DNA of 50,344 nt from NCBI GenBank assembly GCA_945913255.1, contig CAMEDC010000021.1, positions 1 to 50,344 on the forward strand, written 5' to 3'. Of this stretch, positions 17,537-27,184 are shown in pieces (positions within the stretch are counted from its first letter, which is position 1; every line of letters begins with the position of its first letter). This DNA is from an uncultured Lachnospiraceae bacterium. Lineage in GTDB: Bacteria > Bacillota > Clostridia > Lachnospirales > Lachnospiraceae. The notes beneath the pieces are model-generated. The model worked only from the letters and a program-made list of their open reading frames with translations. It did not search any database and was not told the origin of the DNA. A program made the translations under genes and the position numbers.

Positions 17537-19585
17537 TTACGATATCTCATACACACGGACACCGTATGCTTCTATCTCACACTTACCGCTTTCTTCTTCC
17601 CCGTTCCAAAGATTACGAACGGATTTCTTCAATACAATTTCAGCCGACTGTGCCAGATAGTTGAGTATAAACAAATATCTCCTGCCATCTTTCTCTCGCA
17701 CTGCCAGTTCACAGGTTTCTGGCAGAGAAATGACATCAGAATAGACTTCCGCCACACCGAGTTTTTTCAGGAATACTTTTGCAGTATCCGGTGCAAAGGC
17801 ACCTCCGAAATAATAAGCTTCCCCTTTTCCGAACCGATTCTTAATCAGCGCCGGGGTTCCCGCATAATAACTGGAAACATACTTTGCCAGTACCTCCGCA
17901 TGTTCACCAACAGGTGCAAGCAAATCGTTGAATACTGCTGCCTCAAACACCTCACCGTCCCATTCTGCCATCACATGTCCGTCATCCGGTGCCACGAAGG
18001 AATATTCCGGGATGTCCGTCCCCGTCACCTTTGCCGCCAGTCCCGGCAGACAGTCCATCACACACTTTCCGCTAATATCCTTGTACCCGGTACGGCACCC
18101 CATGACCAGTCTGCCGCCCTCTGCCACATATTCCTCCAGGAGGCTCATGCGCTCCGGGGTAAGAATACTCGCGTGAGGATAAAACAATACTTCATATTTT
18201 TTCAGGCTCTCAACCGTTGTATGGCTTTCGAGATACACATAATCAAATGGCGTATGTAGCTGCTGCATGGCAGTAAAAAGCGCGTTCTGGCTCATGCGCT
18301 CCACTCTTGCATGCCATCGGTCAAGCTGGGCATCCCAGATATTGTCGTAATCCTTCAGGATACCTACCTTGGCCGCATACTCTGCTCCGGCAATTTCCTG
18401 CATACGGCCGACCTTCGCCGCAACCTCTCTCACCTCTCTGAGCCTGCGATTTTCCCTGCCGGAATAATCCAGAATGCCATGCCAGTAAATTTCCGTTCCG
18501 AAGGTACAGGTTCTCCAGCGGAAATAGCTGATGTAATCCGCTCCGTGCGCAATGCTCTGCATGGTCCAGAGTGTCAGTTGTCCCGGTCTCGGCGTGGGCG
18601 CCTCCATACGGGTGTTCCAGCCGTTGGCGCCGCTTTGCTGCTCCATAATGCCGAAATTAGCTGATACTGCACGCACCTCCGACAGATTGCGGCTCCACTT
18701 TCTGTCCTTCATGGGATCATCCGGGTTGTATGTATCAAGCTCATACCCAAAATCGGGGTAGGAGTCATACATCAGGACATCCAGGCTCTCCCGCACCATC
18801 CGCTGATAATCAATGTTCGAAAACATGCCGTTATGGGTGATAAAATCGCCCTCCTTGGCATACTTACGAATAATATCCGCCTGCATTTTCGCAAAACGGT
18901 TTACACTGTCCGAGATGAATCGGTAATAATCCAGAACCTCGTGAGGATTTACGGAATTGTTATTCGTTTTCCTTGGCACGTATACCTCATTCCAATCCGT
19001 ATAGGTCTGGTTCCAGAACATGGTTCCCCAGCCTCTGTTCAAATCATCCAGCGTATCGTATTTATCCTGCAGGAACTTGCGAAAAGCTACCGTGTCGCTC
19101 TCTGAATAAAACTGGTCGTTCTCACAGTTAAATTCATTGTCCAGCTGCCAGCCCACAATGGCAGGATGTTTTCCGTAATGAGAAGCCATTTTTTCCACAA
19201 TATTACAGCACTTCTCCTGATACACCGGAGAATTATAATTGTAGTGTCTGCGGGAGCCATGCCGTATCAGATGCCCCTCTATATCCGCATTCAGCACCTC
19301 CGGATACTTCTCCGTCAGCCATGCGGGCGGCGTTGCCGTCGGCGTGCAGAAAATAACCTGCATCCCCTTTTGCTGAGCAAGATTTAAAAATTCGTCAAAA
19401 AAAGCATAGGTATAAACACCCTCCCGGGGCTCCACCAGATTCCATGCAAACTCCGCAATGCGGACCGTTTTCAAGCCCGCCTCCAGCATCCTGTCCAAAT
19501 CCTCCGGCCAGAGTTTTTTATCCCAATGCTCGGGATAATAGCAGACGCCCAAATCAATATGCTCTCCGTTTATCAATTTCCGCAT
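17537..19585 (-). CDS. GH42 family beta-galactosidase
   Basis: A 682-residue glycoside hydrolase of clan GH-A, family 42, releasing beta-galactose from oligosaccharides. The N-terminal barrel begins DLGVCYYPEHW; WQLDNEF carries the acid/base Glu151 and FGIMEQQSG the nucleophile Glu315. A trimerisation-type middle domain (about 400-600) and a short C-terminal beta domain follow, the normal GH42 length and order. No signal peptide, so it acts in the cytoplasm. The ATG at 19585 with AAGGAGG seven bases upstream is preferred over 19636. The neighbours (CE2-like esterase, AEC carrier) suggest use of acetylated plant or host galactosides. Confidence 0.92.
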   Translation of the reverse strand: MRKLINGEHIDLGVCYYPEHWDKKLWPEDLDRMLEAGLKTVRIAEFAWNLVEPREGVYTYAFFDEFLNLAQQKGMQVIFCTPTATPPAWLTEKYPEVLNADIEGHLIRHGSRRHYNYNSPVYQEKCCNIVEKMASHYGKHPAIVGWQLDNEFNCENDQFYSESDTVAFRKFLQDKYDTLDDLNRGWGTMFWNQTYTDWNEVYVPRKTNNNSVNPHEVLDYYRFISDSVNRFAKMQADIIRKYAKEGDFITHNGMFSNIDYQRMVRESLDVLMYDSYPDFGYELDTYNPDDPMKDRKWSRNLSEVRAVSANFGIMEQQSGANGWNTRMEAPTPRPGQLTLWTMQSIAHGADYISYFRWRTCTFGTEIYWHGILDYSGRENRRLREVREVAAKVGRMQEIAGAEYAAKVGILKDYDNIWDAQLDRWHARVERMSQNALFTAMQQLHTPFDYVYLESHTTVESLKKYEVLFYPHASILTPERMSLLEEYVAEGGRLVMGCRTGYKDISGKCVMDCLPGLAAKVTGTDIPEYSFVAPDDGHVMAEWDGEVFEAAVFNDLLAPVGEHAEVLAKYVSSYYAGTPALIKNRFGKGEAYYFGGAFAPDTAKVFLKKLGVAEVYSDVISLPETCELAVREKDGRRYLFILNYLAQSAEIVLKKSVRNLWNGEEESGKCEIEAYGVRVYEIS

Positions 19586-19610
19586 CGAAGTTCCTCCTTT
19601 TCTTCCGCCT

Positions 19611-20381
19611 CTACAAGCGATACAGTTTATGGGCATTCTCCCAGACTGCCCGCCTTACCGTTTCTTCCTCCACGCCCTTCAGCTCCGCCATGGCAGCAAC
19701 CACATACGGCAGATTCAGGGAACTGTTCCGCTTGCCGCGGTTTGGCACCGGTGCCAGATAGGGGCAATCCGTCTCCAGAACGATGCGCTCTAGCGGGATA
19801 TACTCCACAGCCTCTTTCAGTTTTTTGGCATTTTTGAAAGTCAGCACGCCGCCGATGCCAAAGAAAAAGCCCATATCCAGAAAGGTTTTCGCCGACTCTT
19901 TTGTATAGGAATAGCAGTGGATGACACCGCAGATTTCCTGCGCCTTCTCCGCTGCCATAATATCTATCGTATCTTTTGCAGCATCCCTGGAATGGATGAT
20001 AACCGGCTTTTTTACCTCCCTTGCCAGATTCAACTGCCTTGCAAACCATTCCTTCTGAAGTTCATGCTCCGGCTCATCCCAGTAATAATCCAGCCCAATT
20101 TCACCCACAGCAACACATTTTTCAAACAGACACTGCTTCCGCAACCAGTCAAAAGCTTCTTCCGTCAGTTCTCCTGTCTCGTTCGGATGCACACCCAGTG
20201 CGCAATAAATAAAACCATATCTTTCTGCCAAAGCTCTTGTTGTTTTGCAGGATTGCAAGCTGGCTGCCACATTTACTACTCTTGCGATTCCGTTCCGGGG
20301 CAGACTCTCCAGCAGCGTCTCTCTATCCTCATCAAACGCCTCATCATCATAATGGGCATGGGTATCAAATATCTCCGTCAT
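19611..20381 (-). CDS. TatD family metal-dependent hydrolase
   Basis: A 256-residue TIM-barrel amidohydrolase of the TatD family (DNase/3'-5' exonuclease). Metal ligands: FDTHAHYDDE at the start, GVHPNE, VGEIGLDYYWD, PVIIHSRDA, VIHCYSY and ETDCPYLAPVPNRGKRN, all present. The length is normal. A cytoplasmic role in DNA or RNA processing or in quality control is expected for the family. It lies in the middle of a carbohydrate and efflux run, 25 bp before the GH42 gene, and may simply share transcription. The ribosome site is weak (AGAGAGC). Confidence 0.92.
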   Translation of the reverse strand: MTEIFDTHAHYDDEAFDEDRETLLESLPRNGIARVVNVAASLQSCKTTRALAERYGFIYCALGVHPNETGELTEEAFDWLRKQCLFEKCVAVGEIGLDYYWDEPEHELQKEWFARQLNLAREVKKPVIIHSRDAAKDTIDIMAAEKAQEICGVIHCYSYTKESAKTFLDMGFFFGIGGVLTFKNAKKLKEAVEYIPLERIVLETDCPYLAPVPNRGKRNSSLNLPYVVAAMAELKGVEEETVRRAVWENAHKLYRL

Positions 20382-20462
20382 AATCCGTGCTCTCTTCTCT
20401 CTGTTGCAGCCATTTGCTTCAATTCCCTAATTACTGCTTCACTCAAAATTTCCCCGTTTTCG

Positions 20463-21092
20463 CTAAGGTCTCCCGTTTACCGGTATATCATAGTACACCT
20501 TGCTTTCCTCCAGAATTTCCAATTTCCCATTCTCCAGAGATAAGATGGAAACCGCACAGTTCGGCAACCCTATTTTCCAGAAATCCTTGTCAGGAATTCC
20601 GGCAATCGGATTTAAAATGCACCTGTTCAGCGCACCGTGTGCAACAATCAGCACATTCCGACAGCTTTTCTCCAGAGGAAATATCCTATCCCGCAGGAAA
20701 TCTGCCGCCCTTTTCTTTGCCTGTCCGATGGACTCTCCGCCGTCCGTAGGTGCATAACACTCCGGTTTGCAAAGGAACGCATAAAGGGGATGCTCCGGAT
20801 TCTGTTTCATAGGGTCAAAGCCCTGACCCTCACTCTGTCCAAAATTCATTTCCATCAGCCGCTCATCCGTCACCAGCGGAACCTCTCTGTCACCCAGAAC
20901 CGTCTGTGCCGTCACCAGAGCCCGCTTCAAAGGAGAGGAAAATGCAGCGTCAAAATCCACATTCTTCAATCCTTCTGCCGTTTTTATCGCAAGCTCTATA
21001 CCAAATTCGTTCAACGGAACATCACTCTGTCCCTGCAGTCTTCTCGCCTTATTCCAGTCCGTTTCTCCGTGCCGCATCAAATAAATCCGCAT
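20463..21092 (-). CDS. Histidine phosphatase family protein (phosphoglycerate mutase-like)
   Basis: A 209-residue phosphatase of the branch-1 histidine phosphatase superfamily. LMRHGETDWNKARRLQG carries the phospho-accepting His, SSPLKRALVTAQT the second Arg, and VAHGALNRC the second His. The conserved Glu is in the EMNFGQSEGQ region. It resembles the GpmB/CobC group, which dephosphorylates small metabolites; the substrate is not fixed. GGGAG lies seven bases before the ATG. It is 17 bp downstream of the CE2-like esterase gene, so translation is likely coupled within one operon. Confidence 0.9.
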   Translation of the reverse strand: MRIYLMRHGETDWNKARRLQGQSDVPLNEFGIELAIKTAEGLKNVDFDAAFSSPLKRALVTAQTVLGDREVPLVTDERLMEMNFGQSEGQGFDPMKQNPEHPLYAFLCKPECYAPTDGGESIGQAKKRAADFLRDRIFPLEKSCRNVLIVAHGALNRCILNPIAGIPDKDFWKIGLPNCAVSILSLENGKLEILEESKVYYDIPVNGRP

Positions 21093-21109
21093 TTTTCATC
21101 TCCCGCATC

Positions 21110-22183
21110 TTACTGCCAGTTCATAATTCTCCTGACTTCCTTCACAACCAATTCCGCAGTCTTTTCCTGTGTCAGTGCACTGGGATGCCAGTCTGCACCA
21201 TATCCGTCTTCAGGATTCTGCGGCGGCAAAGAAAGGAAATGAACCTTCTCATCTTTCTGTGTTTCGGCTAAAGTCTGTACTGCCTCTTCCACCTCTTCCA
21301 GCACGCGCTGATCCATGGTCCCCAGCATACAGAGAATCTGCGCCTCCGGGTTCTTTTTTCTGATTTCTATCACGAATTCCACATACCTGTCTCCGAAACA
21401 GCTTTTCCTCTCACGGATATCCTTACACCAGCTGCAATCGTTTGTACCCAGATTTACCAAAATAATATCCGGCACAAACCGGGAGGAATCCCATTTTTCC
21501 CACTTGCTTTCATCCGTACCAAACAGCTTCTCGGAACCGGCGATATCCGTATACCGGTAAACCTCCGGCATCAGCCGCTCATCACGGGGTTCTGTCGCCG
21601 TCTCCTCCACATAATGTGAAATAATCCCGTTGCCGCTCCAGGACACCAGATTTGCCTCCGCGCCAAGAGCCCTTGCCGTTAAGAGCGAATAGGATTTTGT
21701 TGGGTTCTCCTGGGCCGTGTGAAACGGCTGCAGCTCATTCTCCGCCTCTACGCCGTAGCCACAGGTAATGGAATCCCCTATGATTTCCATCCTGCGCTCT
21801 CCTGCTGCAGGCGGCGGGCAAAGACGGTCTGTATCTGTTTCGACATACCGGATGCCGCACATGCCAAACGGTGCCTCGGAATACTTCATCAGCGTAATTG
21901 TGACACTCTTTTCCTGTTCACTTTCATATAACAGATAAACCTTCTCCTCCGTATCCAGACAAATACGCCTGATTGGTTCCGGACTGTCATCAACATAGAC
22001 GGCAATCTGTCCCTTCAGTGTTTCATCCCAGGCATCCGCATCACTCCAAATTGCAGCAACTGCTTTTCTTCCTTCAAAGGTAAATGCAATACTGCTGCCG
22101 GAATAGCTCAGATATCGGGTACCCTCCACAAATAATGTTCTGCCTGTCACCTTTACATTTTGCTCTGTCGCCTGAAACTTCAT
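21110..22183 (-). CDS. SGNH/GDSL esterase of the CE2 type
   Basis: A 357-residue two-domain esterase. The N-terminal jelly-roll (about 1-120) matches the CE2 accessory domain, and the SGNH domain follows with IIGDSITCGYGVEA (catalytic Ser), SWSGNGIISHY (oxyanion), LVNLGTNDCSW (Asn) and GADWHPSALTQ (catalytic Asp/His). CE2 enzymes remove O-acetyl groups from xylan, mannan or related oligosaccharides. No signal peptide is seen. It is a second predicted glycan deacetylase in the window besides the CE12-like one at 11097-12788. Next to GH42, it supports breakdown of acetylated oligosaccharides. Confidence 0.88.
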   Translation of the reverse strand: MKFQATEQNVKVTGRTLFVEGTRYLSYSGSSIAFTFEGRKAVAAIWSDADAWDETLKGQIAVYVDDSPEPIRRICLDTEEKVYLLYESEQEKSVTITLMKYSEAPFGMCGIRYVETDTDRLCPPPAAGERRMEIIGDSITCGYGVEAENELQPFHTAQENPTKSYSLLTARALGAEANLVSWSGNGIISHYVEETATEPRDERLMPEVYRYTDIAGSEKLFGTDESKWEKWDSSRFVPDIILVNLGTNDCSWCKDIRERKSCFGDRYVEFVIEIRKKNPEAQILCMLGTMDQRVLEEVEEAVQTLAETQKDEKVHFLSLPPQNPEDGYGADWHPSALTQEKTAELVVKEVRRIMNWQ

Positions 22184-22207
22184 CTCTTAATCCATGCCTT
22201 TCCCATA

Positions 22208-23557
22208 TCATCCAATGTCTTCTCTCGTAATATTATTCAGCCACTTCTCACTCCTGTAACGCCTGATAACCCATGGCCATTTTACAAATTCATCCGTACA
22301 GAGTAGGAAATAGACCCACATCACCGGAAGCTTTAGCACGAATGCCGCAAAAAAGCCCAGCGGCACCGCATAACACCACATATCAATGGTATCACAGATG
22401 AATCCGAACCTACTGTCTCCTCCGGCACGGAACACACCGGCAATCAGGGTTGTATTCACTGCTGCTCCCATCACATAATAGGAATTAATCAAAAGCATAT
22501 ATTTCAGATAATGCATCGCCGTGTCCGTCAAATCCACAAACCTAAGCACAAAGGGCGATGCACAGAGAATGATTACTCCTCCCAATGCACCGCTGATAAC
22601 CGTCAGCTTCATTGCCTTCCGGGCACATTTTCTCGCATCCTCCATGCGGTTTTCGCCGATAATGTTTCCCAGAAGAATGCTGCTTCCGCTGGCGACACCG
22701 AAGCAGAAGGTGGTTCCGAAATTCCGTACTACCGTAACGATGGAGTTTGCCGCCACCGCATCATTTCCAAGATGTCCCATGATAACCGAGTACATGGAGA
22801 AAGCAGTTCCCCAGATGACATCATTTGCCAGCGCCGGAAGAGACAGCTTTACAAAATCTCCCAGAAGCACCTTATTTTTGATGAACATATATCCGGGATT
22901 CAGCTTTATTTCCCTGCTACGTAGGGAAACTGCAATGCAGGCTGCCAGCTCTGCCAGGCGGGAAACCGCTGTTGCAATCGCTACCCCCAGCACTCCCAGC
23001 TTTGGCGCACCGAGCAATCCGAAAATAAACACAGCATTTAACAGAATGTTTAATGAAAAAGCAAGGATGTTCAGCGCCATGCTGATTTTTACTTTACCAA
23101 CACTCCGCAGAATTGAAAGATAAACCTCCGTGATTCCCCAGCACAAATAGGTCACACTCATAACCCGCAGATAGGACGCCCCCAGAGTAATGAGTTCCGG
23201 ATCATTGGTAAAAACCGTCATGAGCAACTTGGGCCAAAACAACACCAGCACCGCAAATAATGCCGACAAGCCAAGAGAAAACCGAAGTGCAATTCCCTCA
23301 ATAACGCGGATTGCCTGTAAGTCCTTCTTTCCATAATATTGTGCACAAAGCATGGTTGCCCCTGTTCCCAGCCCATAGTAAACCATAAACAGGATGTTTG
23401 TGTACTGTGATGCCAAGGAAACCGCAGAAATGGCTGACTGCCCCACATAGTTCAGCATAACCACATCAGCGGAGCTCACTGCCGCGCTGAGCAGGTTCTG
23501 AATCACTATGGGAATCGTCAGCCCAAATATTTTCTTTGTCATATTCTGTTCATTCAT
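22208..23557 (-). CDS. MATE family efflux transporter
   Basis: A polytopic protein of about 449 residues with twelve predicted helices in two MatE repeats (starts MTKKIFGLTIPIVIQNLL; second half from SLPALANDVIWGTAF). Such pumps export drugs or metabolites using a cation gradient. The start is uncertain: ATGs at 23587, 23557 and 23542 are in frame and none has a clear ribosome site; 23557 is used because it gives a normal N-terminus. A second, distinct MATE gene lies directly upstream, so they may act on related substrates or be separate pumps sharing a promoter. Confidence 0.85.
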   Translation of the reverse strand: MNEQNMTKKIFGLTIPIVIQNLLSAAVSSADVVMLNYVGQSAISAVSLASQYTNILFMVYYGLGTGATMLCAQYYGKKDLQAIRVIEGIALRFSLGLSALFAVLVLFWPKLLMTVFTNDPELITLGASYLRVMSVTYLCWGITEVYLSILRSVGKVKISMALNILAFSLNILLNAVFIFGLLGAPKLGVLGVAIATAVSRLAELAACIAVSLRSREIKLNPGYMFIKNKVLLGDFVKLSLPALANDVIWGTAFSMYSVIMGHLGNDAVAANSIVTVVRNFGTTFCFGVASGSSILLGNIIGENRMEDARKCARKAMKLTVISGALGGVIILCASPFVLRFVDLTDTAMHYLKYMLLINSYYVMGAAVNTTLIAGVFRAGGDSRFGFICDTIDMWCYAVPLGFFAAFVLKLPVMWVYFLLCTDEFVKWPWVIRRYRSEKWLNNITREDIG

Positions 23558-23642
23558 GTGTATACCGCCGTCCGCTCCCGGGTACATCTGCCCGGATTTT
23601 CAAGCTTGTACTCTTTAAACGCTATGGTAACACAACTTTATC

Positions 23643-24998
23643 TTACTTCGCAAGAGGGAGACCGACACATATTTCCCGCCTTCGCATCCATATATAAAAT
23701 GCCAGGCAGATCAGGGCGGAGAAAAGTGAGCCCGCCGGAGCCGCCCATCCCATGGGATACAGGGTATCCGGAAAAAAACGGGATGCCAGATACGCTCCGG
23801 GAATCCTGATTAATAAACTGGATAGCAGATTGTGTACAAAGGAAAGTATCGCTTTCCCATAGGCACAGAAATACCCGCTGAAACAGAAATGAACTCCCGC
23901 AATTGCACAGTCAAAGATATAGGCTCTTAAATACTGCCCGCCAAGCCGTATTACCTCCGGCTCCTCCCGGGCGAAAAGCCCCAGTAGCGCCTCTGCACCG
24001 AACTGGCAGAATAACGCTACCGTCAAGCCAAAACCGACGCTGATGCAGATACCATATCGAAGTATCTTCCTGCTCTGCTCATGTTGCCCTGCTCCCGCAT
24101 TCTGCGATGCAATGGCCGACACAGAAGAAAGCATGGCGGAGGGTACCAGGAAAAAGAAACAAATCAGCTTTTCCACAATTCCCACTGCAGCTGCCACGTC
24201 TACACCACGTCCGTTCGCAATGGCTGTGATCACCAAAAAGGAAACCTGAATAAACCCATCCTGGGCAGCAATAGGAATGCCTACCCGCAGGATGCCTGAC
24301 ATCGTTTCCTTCTCCGGCAAAAAATCCTGCAGACATACCGAGAAGCCCAATTTCATGCGCAGCATGGCAATCAGTTCCAGCCCCACGCTGCATCCCTGTG
24401 CGATAACTGTCGCCAATGCCGCACCCATAGCCCCCATAGAAAACGGCCCGATAAAGATATAATCCAAAATAACATTGATCACTCCGGCAACCGCAACAAA
24501 ATACATAGGAGTTTTGGAATCTCCCATGCCTCGAAAGATACTGCTGATTACATTATATGCCGTAATAAACGGAACTCCCAAAAAGCACACCAGTAAATAG
24601 TCTCTTGTCTGTCCGACTGCCTCTGCCGGAGTAGAGATAGCTGCAATGATTCCGCTTAGCCCGGCAATCAGAAGTAGCATAAGCAACACTCCGAAAATAA
24701 GAAAAAGTGTCACGGTGTTACCAATGGCTTTCGCGACTTTTTCTTTTTTCCGCGCGCCGACACCATGTCCTATCATAACGGTTGTTCCCATTGCCAGTCC
24801 CACAATAATCACAGTGAGCATATGAGTAATCTGACTTCCCACGGAAACTGCCGTAATGGTACCCGCTCCGTTGAACTGTCCGGTAATAAATAAGTCTGCC
24901 AACCCGTAAAAGGTCTGTAAAAAACAGGATAATAAATAGGGCAGGGAGAATCTTATCAGATTTTTGAGCATACTGCCCTGTGTCAAATCAGTTTTCAT
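23643..24998 (-). CDS. MATE family efflux transporter
   Basis: A 451-residue twelve-helix MATE protein (MKTDLTQGSMLKNLIRFSLP start, ADLFITGQF in helix 2, second repeat from GIPIAAQDGFIQVSF). It is clearly different in sequence from the MATE gene 85 bp downstream, so it is not a recent tandem copy. It belongs to the DinF/NorM-like general type; substrate unknown. The gene follows the hybrid sensor kinase gene by 48 bp, which suggests the kinase may control the pumps. Confidence 0.88.
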   Translation of the reverse strand: MKTDLTQGSMLKNLIRFSLPYLLSCFLQTFYGLADLFITGQFNGAGTITAVSVGSQITHMLTVIIVGLAMGTTVMIGHGVGARKKEKVAKAIGNTVTLFLIFGVLLMLLLIAGLSGIIAAISTPAEAVGQTRDYLLVCFLGVPFITAYNVISSIFRGMGDSKTPMYFVAVAGVINVILDYIFIGPFSMGAMGAALATVIAQGCSVGLELIAMLRMKLGFSVCLQDFLPEKETMSGILRVGIPIAAQDGFIQVSFLVITAIANGRGVDVAAAVGIVEKLICFFFLVPSAMLSSVSAIASQNAGAGQHEQSRKILRYGICISVGFGLTVALFCQFGAEALLGLFAREEPEVIRLGGQYLRAYIFDCAIAGVHFCFSGYFCAYGKAILSFVHNLLSSLLIRIPGAYLASRFFPDTLYPMGWAAPAGSLFSALICLAFYIWMRRREICVGLPLAK

Positions 24999-25046
24999 TG
25001 TAGAATCCTTCTTCCAAATCAGAAAGTTTATCTAGTGTAACGGTTT

Positions 25047-26936
25047 CTATTTCAGATATTGCTTCATAACCTGCATCAGCTTTTCTATATCAAAGGGCTT
25101 GGCGACATGTTCATTCATTCCTGCTTGAAAGGCTTTTTCCCTGTCCTCAGCAAAGGCATTTGCCGTCATGGCGATAATGGGTATCGCTGCAAGCTCTTTG
25201 TCCTCAAGCTTTCTTATTTCCTGCGTCGCTTTATAGCCGTCCATTACGGGCATCTGGATATCCATCAGAATCAGGTCATAATAACCCGGCTTCGAATGTA
25301 TGACCTTGTCCACCGCTATCATTCCGTTCTCAGCATTCTCAATCCGGAAGCCCCTCTTTTCCAGCAATTGACAGGCAATCTCCCGATTCAGCAGATTATC
25401 TTCCACCAGAAGAAGACATTTCCCTGAATAATCCGTCCCGTCTGCTTCTTTTTTACGTTCGAGCTCCAAAGCTTCAGGCTTTGCCACCTGAAAACATAAT
25501 CTGAGAACAATTTCTGTTCCCTTTCCAAGTTCACTGTTTATTGTGATAGAGCCACCCATAAGATCCACCAGCTTTTTCACAATGGTAAGCCCCAGTCCGG
25601 TTCCTCTGACACCGCTCTCGGTGGATGTACGTTCCCGCTCGAAAGCTTCAAACACATGATCCTTGAACTCTTTACTCATGCCGATTCCTGTATCCCTGAC
25701 GCGGATTTCATATTCGGCACAATCCTCTTTCACATCCCCTGTCTGCCTGGTACTGAAAATAATCTTTCCTCCGGGAGGAGTGAATTTTATGGCATTCCCT
25801 ATGAGATTCACCATAATTCTTGTCATTTTTGTGTCATCGCAGGCTACATAAGCGTTTTTGATATCCTTTTCGACAATAAACTGTAGTCCCGCCTGACCTG
25901 CATTCTCCGTAAACATCCTTGCCAGATTATCAATCACCTGACTCAGATCTCTGACAGTCAGGTCAAGGGCTATCTCTCCGCTTTCAATACGCGCCAAATC
26001 CAGAACATCATTTATCAGACTCAGCAGGACATCTCCGGATGATTTGATTTTTTCCACGGAATTCTTTACTTCTTCTTCAGCACCGGGATTCTTCGAAATA
26101 ATCTCCGCAAAACCGATAATGGCATTCAAAGGTGTCCTGATATCATGAGACATATTGAACAGAAATGTGGATTTTGCTCTTTGCGCATTCTGAGCCTGCA
26201 GCCGTGCTTCCATCTCACGTTCCAAAGCACTCTGCAACTCCACTCTGTGTTTTTCCTCCTCAATGCTCCTCTGCTGTTCCACCATAAAGAAATATGCAAA
26301 CAGAACGCCTACCAGATAGCAGAAGGGCTGAAAAGGATATGCATCCTTTAAGGGAATCAGGTACACATTTGTTACGACACCTATCAGCGGAATCGCAGAA
26401 AAGAACAGCACCTTTAAAAGATATGGATTAATCTCCCTGTCTTTGCTGCATAAAATCATGAAAATTCGAATTACCGGCAAAGCATAATAAAAAAGATTCA
26501 GAGTAGAAAAAACCTGAAACAGCGAACCGCGGTCATATATCCCCGCATCACTGATGGTCCAAAGCGCCTGTGTCCAAAGATTGGTCAGTATCATTACCAT
26601 CAGAGCAAAATACGGCACAAACAAAATGCCTCTGACAATCTTGCTTTTAACTGGTGGCATAAAAGACTGAGAAAAAAGGTACCAGACCATGGGTAGTGTA
26701 ATATAAATCAGATAAAAAAACAGACTCACAAAGCGAAAACAGGAAGCACCACCCACTTGCCCGGTAAAGCAGGCCGCAAAAAACGCATCCGTAAAAACAT
26801 ACACGCCAACAGTAACTACTGCTGTTATGCAGGTTTCTTTTCCAAGGCTTTTGGGCGGAAGCATCATGGTCTTACGCAACAAAATAGTCAGAATAATTAA
26901 AATAAAGGCAGACGTAAGTATATACAGGGCGCTCAT
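25047..26936 (-). CDS. Hybrid sensor histidine kinase with C-terminal receiver domain
   Basis: A 629-residue membrane kinase. About six to seven helices fill residues 1-220, with no large extracellular domain. A coiled-coil linker (221-255, Glu/Arg-rich) leads to the HisKA domain with His264 in MSHDIRTPLN, then HATPase_c with NLIGNAIKF, DTGIGM and GTGLGL boxes, and a receiver domain whose phospho-acceptor is Asp559 in LILMDIQMP, with MTANAF and the conserved AKPFD lysine. Output would pass to an unlinked histidine phosphotransfer protein or work by interaction. AAAGGAG precedes the ATG, and a consensus-like promoter lies at 27045-27073. It heads the run that includes both MATE pumps and the glycan genes. 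Confidence 0.92.
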   Translation of the reverse strand: MSALYILTSAFILIILTILLRKTMMLPPKSLGKETCITAVVTVGVYVFTDAFFAACFTGQVGGASCFRFVSLFFYLIYITLPMVWYLFSQSFMPPVKSKIVRGILFVPYFALMVMILTNLWTQALWTISDAGIYDRGSLFQVFSTLNLFYYALPVIRIFMILCSKDREINPYLLKVLFFSAIPLIGVVTNVYLIPLKDAYPFQPFCYLVGVLFAYFFMVEQQRSIEEEKHRVELQSALEREMEARLQAQNAQRAKSTFLFNMSHDIRTPLNAIIGFAEIISKNPGAEEEVKNSVEKIKSSGDVLLSLINDVLDLARIESGEIALDLTVRDLSQVIDNLARMFTENAGQAGLQFIVEKDIKNAYVACDDTKMTRIMVNLIGNAIKFTPPGGKIIFSTRQTGDVKEDCAEYEIRVRDTGIGMSKEFKDHVFEAFERERTSTESGVRGTGLGLTIVKKLVDLMGGSITINSELGKGTEIVLRLCFQVAKPEALELERKKEADGTDYSGKCLLLVEDNLLNREIACQLLEKRGFRIENAENGMIAVDKVIHSKPGYYDLILMDIQMPVMDGYKATQEIRKLEDKELAAIPIIAMTANAFAEDREKAFQAGMNEHVAKPFDIEKLMQVMKQYLK

Positions 26937-27044
26937 ACGCTACTCCTTTCTATCCCAGCCGCATCAGGCAACCAACATTTGCCTGATACAGCATGCCGGA
27001 TGTTAATCTGCCACATCAACATTTGTAATATGTAATACACAATT

Positions 27045-27073
27045 ATTATACTTTAAAAACCCGCTACTGTAAA
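27045..27073 (-). promoter_or_regulatory. Sigma-70 type promoter of the sensor kinase operon
   Basis: On the minus strand TTTACA (27073-27068), 17-bp spacer, TATAAT (27050-27045). The leader of about 100 bases contains a 9-bp hairpin (26963-26971 with 26979-26987) just upstream of the ribosome site, without a T run. Confidence 0.75.
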
Positions 27074-27104
27074 ACGCTTTCCCTGCTCCGCCAGGCATAT
27101 AAAC

Positions 27105-27143
27105 ATAGGCGGAATGTGACAAATTCCGCCACATTCCGCCTAT
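27105..27143 (-). terminator. Hairpin terminator after the second ABC exporter pair
   Basis: A perfect 14-bp inverted repeat (27105-27118 with 27130-27143), 11-base loop, 41 bases past the exporter stop. The tail TGTTTATATG is only moderately T-rich. The loop carries a further ATTCCGC copy that could compete for pairing with the 5' arm. Confidence 0.6.
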
Positions 27144-27184
27144 ACAGAATCACTTTGATACAATATCTTTTTATGCAATGCCTT

